This document shows positions 35,981 through 44,480 of a stretch of DNA of 64,000 bases, one piece after another. Each line of letters begins with the position of its first letter. Position 1 is the first letter of the stretch. The position numbers and the translations under genes were made by a program. This DNA comes from Chloroflexota bacterium (lineage in GTDB: Bacteria; Chloroflexota; Anaerolineae; Promineifilales; Promineifilaceae). The notes beneath the pieces are model-generated. The model was not told where the DNA came from. It made no database searches and was given only the letters and a program-made list of their open reading frames with translations. Where the stretch lies: positions 37,390-101,389 of the forward strand of contig JAHDEN010000002.1 in assembly GCA_020628815.1 (NCBI GenBank), written 5' to 3'.

Positions 35981-37213
35981 TTACAGCTCTAGACTGTTAT
36001 CAATATCTGAAGGAGGTGGACCAAAATCCAAATCCTTAGTCGCTTCATCTAGCTTCTTGCCACGAACACGATCAACATACGTTTGCGACTTGGTTACTTC
36101 GGCCGCCAACCCATCAATGGTTTGCTGCATAGTGTCCAAAGCCTCAATTTTGTAATTAGAAATCATATCCATCGAAGCATAAATATTATCGAACGCGGCC
36201 GATAATTTATCCATATCAATGGTTGAGCTAACCGCTTGCTCATGGATCGTCCCTGTTTGATTCCGCAACATTTGAGCTGTCGCTTCGATCAAATTACTAG
36301 TCGTTGTATTTAACGCGTTAATTTGATCCAGCACCAATTTTTGATTGGTAAGTGCTTGGGCAGTAATTACAGCCGTACGCAAGGCTGCAATGGTGGTTGT
36401 TGTGGCTCGATCAACCCCTTTAATCAGCTCAAGGTTGTTTTTGCGAACCATATCAAGTGCCAAATAGCCCTGAATGCTAACCGCCAATTGGGTCAACAAA
36501 TCTTGAACCTTTTGCCGCACATAAAACAGCATCTCTTCTTGAACAATTCGAGCTTTTTCTGGGTCGCTTTGCTGCAATTCAGCTACACGAGACTCTAAAG
36601 CGCCGTCGATTTGACGCGCCATGTAGATATATTGGTGTAGCTTCTCCATCATCTGCCAAAGATTAACTTTTTCTTCTTCAATCGCTGCGTTATCCCGCTG
36701 TAGTTCTTCTTGACCACTATGCAAAGAATTAAGAATTGCGTCGATATGTTTTTGTGAAGATTGGTACTTCATGAAGTAGTTGCGTACTTTGTCTCCCATA
36801 GGGATAACGCCAAACAACTTCTTCTTTGAAAATAGATTGCCTTGTTTTGAAGGATCTAAATCCTCGACCGTCATGCGTAAATTGACCAATCCTTTTGAGA
36901 TGGTAGAAGATTCGTCAAATACACCATTGTTCATCGCATTTGTCGGCCGGTTCAGTAAACGATTTGAAACATTTGAGGATTCACGGATTTCGTTATTGCC
37001 CAACCCATGAATAGCATTCACTTTATCCATAAATGGATCGCTATTCACTTTTGTAGTCATCACCTCATTTACAAATTGATCAGCCCGAGCATCTAAGTTT
37101 TGCATCGTGTCCGAATCAAGTTTCATCAATCCATCAGCTTGCTCAGCTTTGACTGCTTTTACCGGTTCGGGTGCTTTTAAACTTTCTGGGGGAGCTAACT
37201 CAAGACCTTCCAT
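35981..37213 (-). CDS. TelA-like toxic anion resistance family protein
   Basis: 410 residues, no signal peptide, mostly helical with long coiled-coil stretches. Family features are the FGVIPMGDKVRNYFMKYQSSQKHIDAIL segment (about 150-180) and the helical core KVQDLLTQLAVSIQGYLALDMVRKNNLELIKGVDRATTTTIAALRTAV. TelA-family proteins (tellurite/toxic-anion and cell-envelope stress associated) have no well-defined biochemical activity. The start at 37213 is supported by GAGG about 9 nt upstream. It stands alone between two terminators; no ter operon is nearby. Confidence 0.85.
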   Translation of the reverse strand: MEGLELAPPESLKAPEPVKAVKAEQADGLMKLDSDTMQNLDARADQFVNEVMTTKVNSDPFMDKVNAIHGLGNNEIRESSNVSNRLLNRPTNAMNNGVFDESSTISKGLVNLRMTVEDLDPSKQGNLFSKKKLFGVIPMGDKVRNYFMKYQSSQKHIDAILNSLHSGQEELQRDNAAIEEEKVNLWQMMEKLHQYIYMARQIDGALESRVAELQQSDPEKARIVQEEMLFYVRQKVQDLLTQLAVSIQGYLALDMVRKNNLELIKGVDRATTTTIAALRTAVITAQALTNQKLVLDQINALNTTTSNLIEATAQMLRNQTGTIHEQAVSSTIDMDKLSAAFDNIYASMDMISNYKIEALDTMQQTIDGLAAEVTKSQTYVDRVRGKKLDEATKDLDFGPPPSDIDNSLEL

Positions 37214-37296
37214 ATCACATTACCTCAATTAATTATTGCAAGTTATTACAGTTGTTACGTCTTATTATACGCTAAAAAATCGGATCGGTTCTAAAT

Positions 37297-37325
37297 AAAA
37301 AACCCCGAATATAGTATTCGGGGTT
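37297..37325 (-). terminator. Rho-independent terminator after the oligopeptide ABC operon
   Basis: AACCCCGAATA (37301-37311) pairs with TATTCGGGGTT (37315-37325) around a 3-nt loop, followed on the minus strand by U6 (37302-37297 complement). Confidence 0.88.
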
Positions 37326-37377
37326 AATATTAACAATGATCAGCCATTTTAGCCTAATCCAACTTGGGGAACCCGCT

Positions 37378-39504
37378 TTAGTCCGCTGCCACAGCTTCTG
37401 CATCAGACGCCAAAGAAATGACTGGATCGAAGCTCTCAAGCGTATCTTTTGGCAAGTGGCAGAAGATACGATGACCGTTTTCAAATTCACGCCAAGGCGG
37501 GATCTCTGTCTCACAAGCCTTGCCACCGTCTGGCATTAATGCACGACGTGGGCAACGGGTATGGAAACGGCAGCCGCTAGGTGGATTCAACGCACTTGGA
37601 ACTGTTCCTTCTAAACGGATACGTTTTTGCGTTACCGATGGATCAGGAATCGGCACAGCGGATAGCAGTGCTTCAGTATATGGATGGTACGCCGGCCGAT
37701 AAATCGCTTCAGCTGGCCCGATTTCCATAATCTGGCCCAAATACATCACTGCGATATTGTCTGAGAAGAAACGTACAACGCTCAAGTCATGAGCGATGAA
37801 AATCATGGTTGTACCTAATTCCCGTTGGATATCGATCAGCAGGTTCAAAATCGCAGCTTGCACCGATACGTCTAACGCAGAGACCGGTTCATCGCACAAA
37901 ACCAACTCCGGCCGACTGGCCAAAGCCCGCGCAATACCAACCCGCTGCTTCTCTCCACCCGAAAGCTGTCGCGGCAAGCGGTCAAGATAGTTTTCGCCCA
38001 AACGCATCGATTCTAGAAGTTTAATCACCTCACCACGAATCTGATCATTTGGCACCGTTTTAAACCGTTTCATCGGGCGGCCAATCTGCTGCACAACTGT
38101 GTAAGATGGATTCATCGTAGAGTCAGGGTTTTGGAAAACCATCTGTAACTCTTGAATTAAATCGTTGCTGCGTTCATCTAAAGCGGTCGTAATGTCATGA
38201 CCGATAAACTCAGCTTCACCATCAGTTGTTTCTTCTAGGCCGATCAGCGTTTTAATCAAGGTGCTTTTACCACAGCCTGATTCTCCCACAATACCCAACG
38301 TGCTGCCCCGTGGAACCCTAAACGTAGCATCTTCTACCGCTTTCACTTGTTTTGGTGATTCAAGACCAAAAACAGCTTTTAAAGAGTTGCCGGGAACGTC
38401 GTAGTATTTTTTCAGCCCCTTAACCGTCATGATCGCTTCGTTTTTGGTCACGTCGCCGGGAGATGGTTTTAACTTAATATCTTCAGATGGAATCCATTCT
38501 GATGGATCGATTTCTTCTGAGAAGTGACACCGAACAGCGTTCCCATTTGGCAAAATACGCACTTGCGGCCGTTCTTGCAGACAACGGTCTTGAACATAAT
38601 CGCAACGTGGTCCGTACACACAGCCGGATGGGCGGTCGTTCGGAGGTGGTACCCGGCCGCGAATCGGGTACAGCTGAGCGCTGGCTTTATCAGCACCCAA
38701 TTTCGGCACGCAACGAATTAGCCCTTGGGTGTACGGATGCTGCGGCCGGGCAAAAATATCTTCAACCGGAGCCCGCTCTACCATTTCACCCGCATACATC
38801 ACATTCACAAAATTACACACGCGAGCCACAACACCAAGATTATGCGAGATATACATAATCGCCGTGTCAAACTCGCGGCGTAGCTCAGCGATCAGGTCAA
38901 GGACGGCCGCTTCAACAGTTACGTCTAACGCAGTCGTCGGTTCATCCATGACCAGTAACGCTGGGTTGGTCAGCAACGCCATGGCGATAACAACACGCTG
39001 CTGCTGACCACCTGAGATTTGGTGAGGGTAACGCATCAAAACGTTGCCAGGGTCAGGCATATAAACCCGATCCAACATTTTTATACAGCGTTCGCTTGCC
39101 TCTTCATCAGACATGCCACGATGAACGGTTAAAACCTCTTTCATCTGGGTCCCTAATGTTAAGGATGGATTGAGTGCCTGCATAGGGTCTTGGTAAACCA
39201 TGGCGATTGAATTACCACGGATTTTGCGTAATTCCTCACCTTCTTTACCCACAAGCTCTTCACCCTGAAAGAGAACAGAGCCTTTTTTAACATAGCCGTT
39301 ATCCCCTAAAAAGTTTAGGATCGCCCAAGCTACTGTACTCTTTCCACAACCAGATTCCCCAACAATCCCTATCGATTCCCCGCTATGAAGGTCAAAGGAT
39401 ACGTTTTGTACCGCTTCAACTTCACCGCCACGAATTTTATAGGCAACCGCAAGGTCTTTTACTTCAAGAACCGGTTTTCCCTTTTTACTCTTTTCTTCAG
39501 CCAT
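37378..39504 (-). CDS. Oligopeptide/dipeptide ABC importer, fused double ATPase (DppD-DppF type)
   Basis: 708 residues containing two complete ABC cassettes. First: Walker A GESGCGKST (about 52-60), signature SGGQQQRVVIA, Walker B LLVMDEPTTALD, then the oligo/HPY C-terminal segment with cysteines (CVYGPRCDY...CLQERP...CHF). Second: GESGCGKST, signature LSGGEKQRVGIA, LVLCDEPVSALD and again a cysteine-bearing tail (CRFHTRCPRR...CETEIP...CHL). In most bacteria these are two genes; here they are fused. It energises the permeases encoded just upstream (15-bp gap). A GGGGG ribosome binding site precedes the start. Confidence 0.93.
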   Translation of the reverse strand: MAEEKSKKGKPVLEVKDLAVAYKIRGGEVEAVQNVSFDLHSGESIGIVGESGCGKSTVAWAILNFLGDNGYVKKGSVLFQGEELVGKEGEELRKIRGNSIAMVYQDPMQALNPSLTLGTQMKEVLTVHRGMSDEEASERCIKMLDRVYMPDPGNVLMRYPHQISGGQQQRVVIAMALLTNPALLVMDEPTTALDVTVEAAVLDLIAELRREFDTAIMYISHNLGVVARVCNFVNVMYAGEMVERAPVEDIFARPQHPYTQGLIRCVPKLGADKASAQLYPIRGRVPPPNDRPSGCVYGPRCDYVQDRCLQERPQVRILPNGNAVRCHFSEEIDPSEWIPSEDIKLKPSPGDVTKNEAIMTVKGLKKYYDVPGNSLKAVFGLESPKQVKAVEDATFRVPRGSTLGIVGESGCGKSTLIKTLIGLEETTDGEAEFIGHDITTALDERSNDLIQELQMVFQNPDSTMNPSYTVVQQIGRPMKRFKTVPNDQIRGEVIKLLESMRLGENYLDRLPRQLSGGEKQRVGIARALASRPELVLCDEPVSALDVSVQAAILNLLIDIQRELGTTMIFIAHDLSVVRFFSDNIAVMYLGQIMEIGPAEAIYRPAYHPYTEALLSAVPIPDPSVTQKRIRLEGTVPSALNPPSGCRFHTRCPRRALMPDGGKACETEIPPWREFENGHRIFCHLPKDTLESFDPVISLASDAEAVAAD

Positions 39505-39519
39505 AATTTTAAAATCCCC

Positions 39520-40587
39520 CTATTTCTGATACCTAGATAGTTCCTCGCGGACACCATCGGCAAACAAGTTAAGGCCAATCACCAATGTTGAAATCGCAAC
39601 AGCCGGCCAAATAACAATGTTTGGCTGCGAGAAAATAAGCTCCCGGCCGTCATTTACCATACTTCCCCAGTCAGGTTCAGGGGGCTGAAGACCTAATCCC
39701 AAGAAACCCAACGTACCAATGGTGAAGATCGCATATCCGACACGGAGCATCGCATCGACTAAAAGTGGGCCGCGCGCATTTGGCAAAATCTCTCTAAACA
39801 TAATATAGAAGAGACCTTCCCCTCGCGTTTCAGCAGCCCGGATGTAATCCCGTGTTTTAATGTCGAGAGCCAGCGAGCGAGACAGACGGGCGATACCGGG
39901 AGCCCCGGTAACAGTAATCGCAATAATAATGACTAAGTCCCCCTGCCCCAAAGCTGCAATGACCACGATGTAAAGAACAATGCGTGGGAACGCGACAAGC
40001 GCATCCATAATCTGCATGACGATCTGCTCAGTCCAGCCCCCTTTGTAACCGGCCAGAAGTCCAAACGTGGTACCAACAACTAGCGAGCCTAATACCCCCC
40101 AAATTGCCACACCTCCGGGAATCACAAATTCATCCCATTCTTCGGGCGCTATTCGATCTAAAAATCGACTCAGAGCAGAAATTTCATCCTGTCGCCTCAC
40201 ATCGTCAGTCGGCAATGGGATACGGGTTTTAAGCAAAACGACTTGCCCACCAGCCATCACACGAGACAAAATGTCTCGGCCGGTTTTATCGGTCCCTAGT
40301 AAAAACCGAGGGTCCGGCCGGGTGATCTCATCGTAATCTTCAAGATCAACCCACGGCAGATAAGTCATGATATAGGCCGAACGGCGCTGATCTCTAAAAT
40401 ATTGCTCATTTGGATCATGCGGGGTCCAAAACAGCGACAAAACCGCCATTCCTACCCAAAAGACTACAATCGCAAGGCCCACCATACCAATAGGAGAGTC
40501 AAAAATAATAGAACTACTTTTCCAAATTTTTGATAACCGGGAAGGGGGTCGACTTGCAGTAGATTCAGGTTGTGTTGTTGTTGTCAT
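39520..40587 (-). CDS. Oligopeptide/dipeptide ABC importer permease (DppC/OppC type)
   Basis: 355 residues. N-terminal transmembrane segment (about 34-54), then the OppC-type RFLLGTDKTGRDILSRVMAGG, about five more helices, and the EAA loop ETRGEGLFYIMFREILPNARGPLLV that contacts the ATPase. Between TM1 and TM2 it carries an extra stretch (about 118-150, with LSRFLDRIAPEEWDEFVIPGG) not normally present. Third gene of the operon; GAGGAA precedes the start. Confidence 0.93.
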   Translation of the reverse strand: MTTTTQPESTASRPPSRLSKIWKSSSIIFDSPIGMVGLAIVVFWVGMAVLSLFWTPHDPNEQYFRDQRRSAYIMTYLPWVDLEDYDEITRPDPRFLLGTDKTGRDILSRVMAGGQVVLLKTRIPLPTDDVRRQDEISALSRFLDRIAPEEWDEFVIPGGVAIWGVLGSLVVGTTFGLLAGYKGGWTEQIVMQIMDALVAFPRIVLYIVVIAALGQGDLVIIIAITVTGAPGIARLSRSLALDIKTRDYIRAAETRGEGLFYIMFREILPNARGPLLVDAMLRVGYAIFTIGTLGFLGLGLQPPEPDWGSMVNDGRELIFSQPNIVIWPAVAISTLVIGLNLFADGVREELSRYQK

Positions 40588-40608
40588 AATTAATTCCTCT
40601 TCCCTTGA

Positions 40609-42009
40609 TTAAGCGTAACGAATCCGAGGATTCAAGAATGTATACGCTAAGTCACCCAATAATCGGGTGGCAATCGCAATAATGACCGTAACCATAGCTG
40701 CTGCTTCAACCGCATTCGGATCACCAAAAATCGAATGGTCAAAAATAAATTTGCCCAACCCTTGGAAACCGAAAATCACCTCAACCACAACAATCCCTCC
40801 AATCAAGTAATTGATATGGAGCATAATGATTGTGATAGGGGCCAAAAGTGCGTTGCGAACCGCATGACGGAAGACAACTCTTTTAAACGGCATACCTTTG
40901 ATAATCGCTGTGCGAATATAAGGGGCCGCCATAACTTCTACCATGCTGGCCCGCGTCATCCGTACGATATAACCTAGCTCTACGGCCGTTAGCGTTAGAA
41001 CGGGCAAGATTAACTCTTTTGGTTTTTCAAAAATCGCATTAGGGCTATCCGCCAACGTTGTCGTAGGAACCTTCAAAGCTTCGAGAGCCCACTCTCCCAA
41101 CCAGCCGGCTTCCACCAAACTGGGCAGCCAATCTGTAGACCAATATATCCCTACAATTAATATCAGCAGAACCCCGGTGACAAATTCTGGAGTCGCAGTT
41201 AATGCCAAACTTGTAACTGATACAAACCGGTCAAAAAACTTACCTTCGTTGATCCCTGTAATAATGCCCAAAAACAAAGCCAAGGGCATTACAACGACAA
41301 AGGCTAAACCAGCTAAGATAGCCGTGTTACGAATCCGAACGGGAAGCGTTTTTGAAACGGGTCGTGTCGTTTTTAGTGAGACACCTGCATCACCACGAAT
41401 CAATCCTTTGCGCAATGGAACCCACTGTACAGCAGCGCCACTTAATTCTTGTACACCCGTTTGTGTAGAAACAAAGGCTGTCTCTCCCCCACCTTCAACC
41501 CACTTGGCGGCACGGTTTCCGGTATCTACCCCCCAGAATATATTTTCCCCTGTTTCAGGGTCTTCAGTCCAGACATCTCCGGCTTTCTCGCGGAAAAATG
41601 AACTATCTTCGTTCCGCACTAAGTAGAGCATTTCTCCCGATTCGCAAAAGCCTGAATCTATGTCTTCAACCCGATTGCAAGCCTCGTGTCGCACATAGCG
41701 GCCGTCGTCTAGCAAAATATACCATTCAGGTTCCTGACTAACTTCATTAAATACAGTTTGGACGTTGCCAAGCTCATCCCGAAGGCGCCAATCATTCCCC
41801 GCAAGCCAATCGACATACCGGATAAATGCCGGCTGATCAAGGCCTAGCTGTTTTCTCAAAGATTCTCGTTGTTCTGGTGTGGCAAAAACCCCTAAAATCT
41901 GTACCGTCACGTCACGGCCGCTTACTTCCAACAACGTAAAAAGAACCGCAGACACAATTAGCATCGTAACAAGCGTTGAAACGACACTCCGCATTAAAAA
42001 TCTGGCCAT
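40609..42009 (-). CDS. Oligopeptide/dipeptide ABC importer permease (DppB/OppB type) with large insertion
   Basis: 466 residues against about 310-340 for typical OppB/DppB. The N terminus (MARFLMRSVVSTLVTMLIVS, GVFATPEQRESLRKQLGLDQP) and the C-terminal two thirds (helices, then the EAA loop RTAIIKGMPFKRVVFRHAVRNALLAP) are standard. The extra roughly 130 residues (about 70-205: WRLRDELGNVQT, RHEACNRVEDIDSGFCESGE, WTEDPETGENIFWG) sit in the external loop between TM1 and TM2, facing the substrate-binding protein, and include two cysteines that could form a disulfide. Function of the insertion unknown. Confidence 0.92.
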   Translation of the reverse strand: MARFLMRSVVSTLVTMLIVSAVLFTLLEVSGRDVTVQILGVFATPEQRESLRKQLGLDQPAFIRYVDWLAGNDWRLRDELGNVQTVFNEVSQEPEWYILLDDGRYVRHEACNRVEDIDSGFCESGEMLYLVRNEDSSFFREKAGDVWTEDPETGENIFWGVDTGNRAAKWVEGGGETAFVSTQTGVQELSGAAVQWVPLRKGLIRGDAGVSLKTTRPVSKTLPVRIRNTAILAGLAFVVVMPLALFLGIITGINEGKFFDRFVSVTSLALTATPEFVTGVLLILIVGIYWSTDWLPSLVEAGWLGEWALEALKVPTTTLADSPNAIFEKPKELILPVLTLTAVELGYIVRMTRASMVEVMAAPYIRTAIIKGMPFKRVVFRHAVRNALLAPITIIMLHINYLIGGIVVVEVIFGFQGLGKFIFDHSIFGDPNAVEAAAMVTVIIAIATRLLGDLAYTFLNPRIRYA

Positions 42010-42108
42010 GGTCTAAACCCTATTTAAACTAAGTTTTTAACGATCAATTGCGTTTTAGTGCAATTATTCGCGTCTCAAAAATTCACTTACTTTATATAAA
42101 ATAATTTG

Positions 42109-42154
42109 AAGCGGTATACGGTTCCACTTAAAAGGTGAAACCATATACCGCTTT
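42109..42154 (-). terminator. Long hairpin between binding-protein and permease genes (attenuator or mRNA stabiliser)
   Basis: AAGCGGTATACGGTTCCAC (42109-42127) pairs, with two or three mismatches, with the sequence at 42135-42153 around a 7-nt loop. In the operon direction (minus) no clean U-run follows, so full termination is unlikely. Its position just after the binding-protein gene fits a 3' stabiliser or partial terminator that raises binding-protein expression above that of the permeases. Confidence 0.55.
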
Positions 42155-42201
42155 TTAGTTTGCTGCCTAACGCAACAAATCAATCTGTTGCCTAATTGTG
42201 A

Positions 42202-43959
42202 TTAAGCTTGATCAACCCAAGTCTCATTCAACAAGTCATAGCTGGTTGGATGAGCAGGCAGGTTGTGAACGCGTGAAGTATGAATGCCCCAAGATTTCTT
42301 GAAGTATGCAACACCGATTGGGCCGCGTGTTTCAAAGATATCCATCAATTGGCCAATCAAAGCACGGCGTGCTGAAACATCAAGTGTTCCCTCGGCCTCT
42401 TTTAGAATTGCAGAGAATTCATCATCGATCCAGCGGGTTTCATTCCAAGGCACAGGGTTTCCATCTGCGTCACCAATGTATGCCAAAGGTAATACCATGG
42501 TATCAAGCGGACGGTGTGTCCAAGAGGTGATACCCAAAGGCACTTGGTCCCAACGTTCCCAGTAACCACTTGCCTCGGTAATATCAAGGTCAAATTCAAA
42601 GCCGGTGTCTGCAGCGTCTTCTTTCAAAGCCTCAGCATACTCTTGCTCACCTTGGTCGTTTTTAGTGACGATGGTGGCTTGAATTGGAAGTGAATTGCCA
42701 GTATCTGCTGCCCACTCTTCTAATAGAGCGCGAGCACCTTCTGGGTCATAAGCCATTGGCTCACGTGGGTCATATGCTGGGTGGACTGGAGCCACATGAG
42801 CGTCTGTACCCAAGTCACCTTCGCTAAACCATGATAGTGCCAAAATCTTTTCACGATTTTGGATTTTGCGTAGTGCGTTGCGTACACGAGCATCATCCCA
42901 AGGTGCACCTTGGTCAACACGAGCGCGCAAAATCAAGGTTTGAGCTGTAGATGCTGCTTGAACAACCATGTCTGGGTTGTCTTTCAAGGCTAAAAAGTCA
43001 GCCGGACGTGGTTGGTAGAATGTATCAACCTGTCCTGATTGCATACCAGCAACAGAAGCGTCACGATCAATAGAAACGTAGATCACTTCATCTAGGTATG
43101 GCAACGCTTCGCCATCTTCACCCATTTGCCAATAACCATCACGGCGTTTTAAAACAGCACGTTCACCGTCAGAAAATTCTTCAAGGGTGAATGGGCCAGT
43201 TCCAATTGGCTGTTGAATGAAGTCACCTTCAAACGAACGATGCATGATAGCGGCCGGATAGTGGAACAAATGCTCTGGAACACCGATGTTTGGTGAGGTC
43301 AGAGTCAATTTAATTTGATAATCACCGGTTTTTTCAACGCTGGCCATGCCGTCTAGATAAGACAAAAGACCAAGCATAGATGAACCAACTTCGGGGTCAA
43401 GCCACTGGCTGAAGTTAAACATAACGTCATCAGCGGTCATCTCATCGCCATTGTTGAACATGACACCCTGACGAATGTTCAAGGTCCATTCAGATACATC
43501 CTCATTTGCTTCCCAGCTTTCAAGGAGGTATGGAGTTGTAATATTATCTGGGTCGGTGAAGGTCAAGTATTCAGCAACTTGGCGAACAACATTTGCACCT
43601 TCAACCCATGACAAACGAGCTGGATGGTCGATCAACTGAAGCTCCGCGCCAATGGTCAAGGTTCCGCCACGGCTTGGTCCGCCCATAGCTTCTTCTACCA
43701 TATCGCCAGCTTCTTCAGCAACTTCTTCAACCATTTCACCGGCTTCTTCAGCAACTTCTTGAACTGCATCCGCAGCGTCTTCAACCACTTCTGGTGTAGA
43801 ACATGCTGTTGCTAATGCAGCAGACATTCCCAATAGAGTAGCAAAGCGGATAAACTCGCGTCGTGAAATACGACCTTCCTTGAATGCAGAAAATGCATTA
43901 GGAATTTGAGGATGTACTTCGTACATCTGCTCTTTCATCTGTTTTTCTTCTTTCGACAT
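42202..43959 (-). CDS. Oligopeptide/dipeptide-binding lipoprotein (SBP family 5), Tat-type signal
   Basis: 585 residues, first gene of the importer operon. The signal region has a twin-arginine motif (SRREFIRFA, RR at 33-34), hydrophobic core and lipobox LATAC with C53, so it is probably a Tat-exported lipoprotein. An acidic linker (about 58-92) with 11-residue repeats EVAEEAGEMVE / EVAEEAGDMVE separates it from the family-5 domain, which begins GGTLTIGAELQLIDHPA and shows NIRQGVMFNNGDEMTADDVMFNF, the family signature. The ligand could be peptides, sugars or nickel; sequence does not decide. GGAGGAG precedes ATG 43959. It is followed by the hairpin 42109-42154. Confidence 0.9.
   Translation of the reverse strand: MSKEEKQMKEQMYEVHPQIPNAFSAFKEGRISRREFIRFATLLGMSAALATACSTPEVVEDAADAVQEVAEEAGEMVEEVAEEAGDMVEEAMGGPSRGGTLTIGAELQLIDHPARLSWVEGANVVRQVAEYLTFTDPDNITTPYLLESWEANEDVSEWTLNIRQGVMFNNGDEMTADDVMFNFSQWLDPEVGSSMLGLLSYLDGMASVEKTGDYQIKLTLTSPNIGVPEHLFHYPAAIMHRSFEGDFIQQPIGTGPFTLEEFSDGERAVLKRRDGYWQMGEDGEALPYLDEVIYVSIDRDASVAGMQSGQVDTFYQPRPADFLALKDNPDMVVQAASTAQTLILRARVDQGAPWDDARVRNALRKIQNREKILALSWFSEGDLGTDAHVAPVHPAYDPREPMAYDPEGARALLEEWAADTGNSLPIQATIVTKNDQGEQEYAEALKEDAADTGFEFDLDITEASGYWERWDQVPLGITSWTHRPLDTMVLPLAYIGDADGNPVPWNETRWIDDEFSAILKEAEGTLDVSARRALIGQLMDIFETRGPIGVAYFKKSWGIHTSRVHNLPAHPTSYDLLNETWVDQA
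43709..43764 (-). repeat. 33-bp direct repeat coding for an 11-residue acidic linker repeat
   Basis: The plus-strand 23-mer beginning GCTTCTTCAGCAAC is present at 43709-43731 and, with one change, at 43742-43764, exactly 33 bp apart. It encodes the repeated VAEEAG-containing linker after the lipobox of the binding protein. Confidence 0.85.
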
Positions 43960-44480
43960 GAATAATCTCCTCCGATTATTGAAGTAACAGTAAAAAAATA
44001 AAATTTAAACAGCGCAATTTGGCTGTCTAAAGAAATGAATTATTGAAAAGGCTCTCGACCTTGCAGGGTAATTTTGGATTTTTGAAACAAACGTAATATG
44101 AACGGTTATATTAGAGGCATCCCGTATAAAGGCTTTTAGCTTACTTAACAAAAAAATCTTCTTCTCCAAAACCCTTCCCCAAACTGAGTCGTTAATCTTC
44201 TGGGAGCCGATTAACCAAACAGATCAGTGTTGATAAATCTATCTGTGACAATAATAGCATGGCGTTTTTGCATATCCAAATTGCCTCGTGTAGTTTGCGA
44301 CTTCTCTCATTACACGATAATAACTAAAACGCTAGGGGATTCTATTGAATTATTGATTATTGCCGATGTGCAAAACGAACAATTAAATCCGCATTATGTT
44401 GTACAACTTGCTCGCAAAAAATGTATACAAGCGATTTCCGTGATATATCAGAAGTATATCCTATTTATATCTAATCGCAA
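43960..44480. other. 521-bp AT-rich intergenic region upstream of the importer operon
   Basis: Must contain the minus-strand promoter of the importer operon and the 3' end of the oxidoreductase transcript. I find no convincing -35/-10 pair, riboswitch fold or terminator. An 85-codon GTG-start frame on the plus strand (44227-44484) overlaps the oxidoreductase stop, lacks a ribosome binding site and has no recognisable domain, so I do not call it a gene. Confidence 0.5.

Noticed and set aside
38487..38858. 123-codon plus-strand ORF opposite the ABC ATPase gene
   Set aside because: It is an antisense shadow of the strongly conserved fused ATPase; composition and lack of a start signal argue against a gene. 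The same applies to the 105-163-codon shadows at 12553-12870, 24662-25153, 44828-45286 and 60100-60783.
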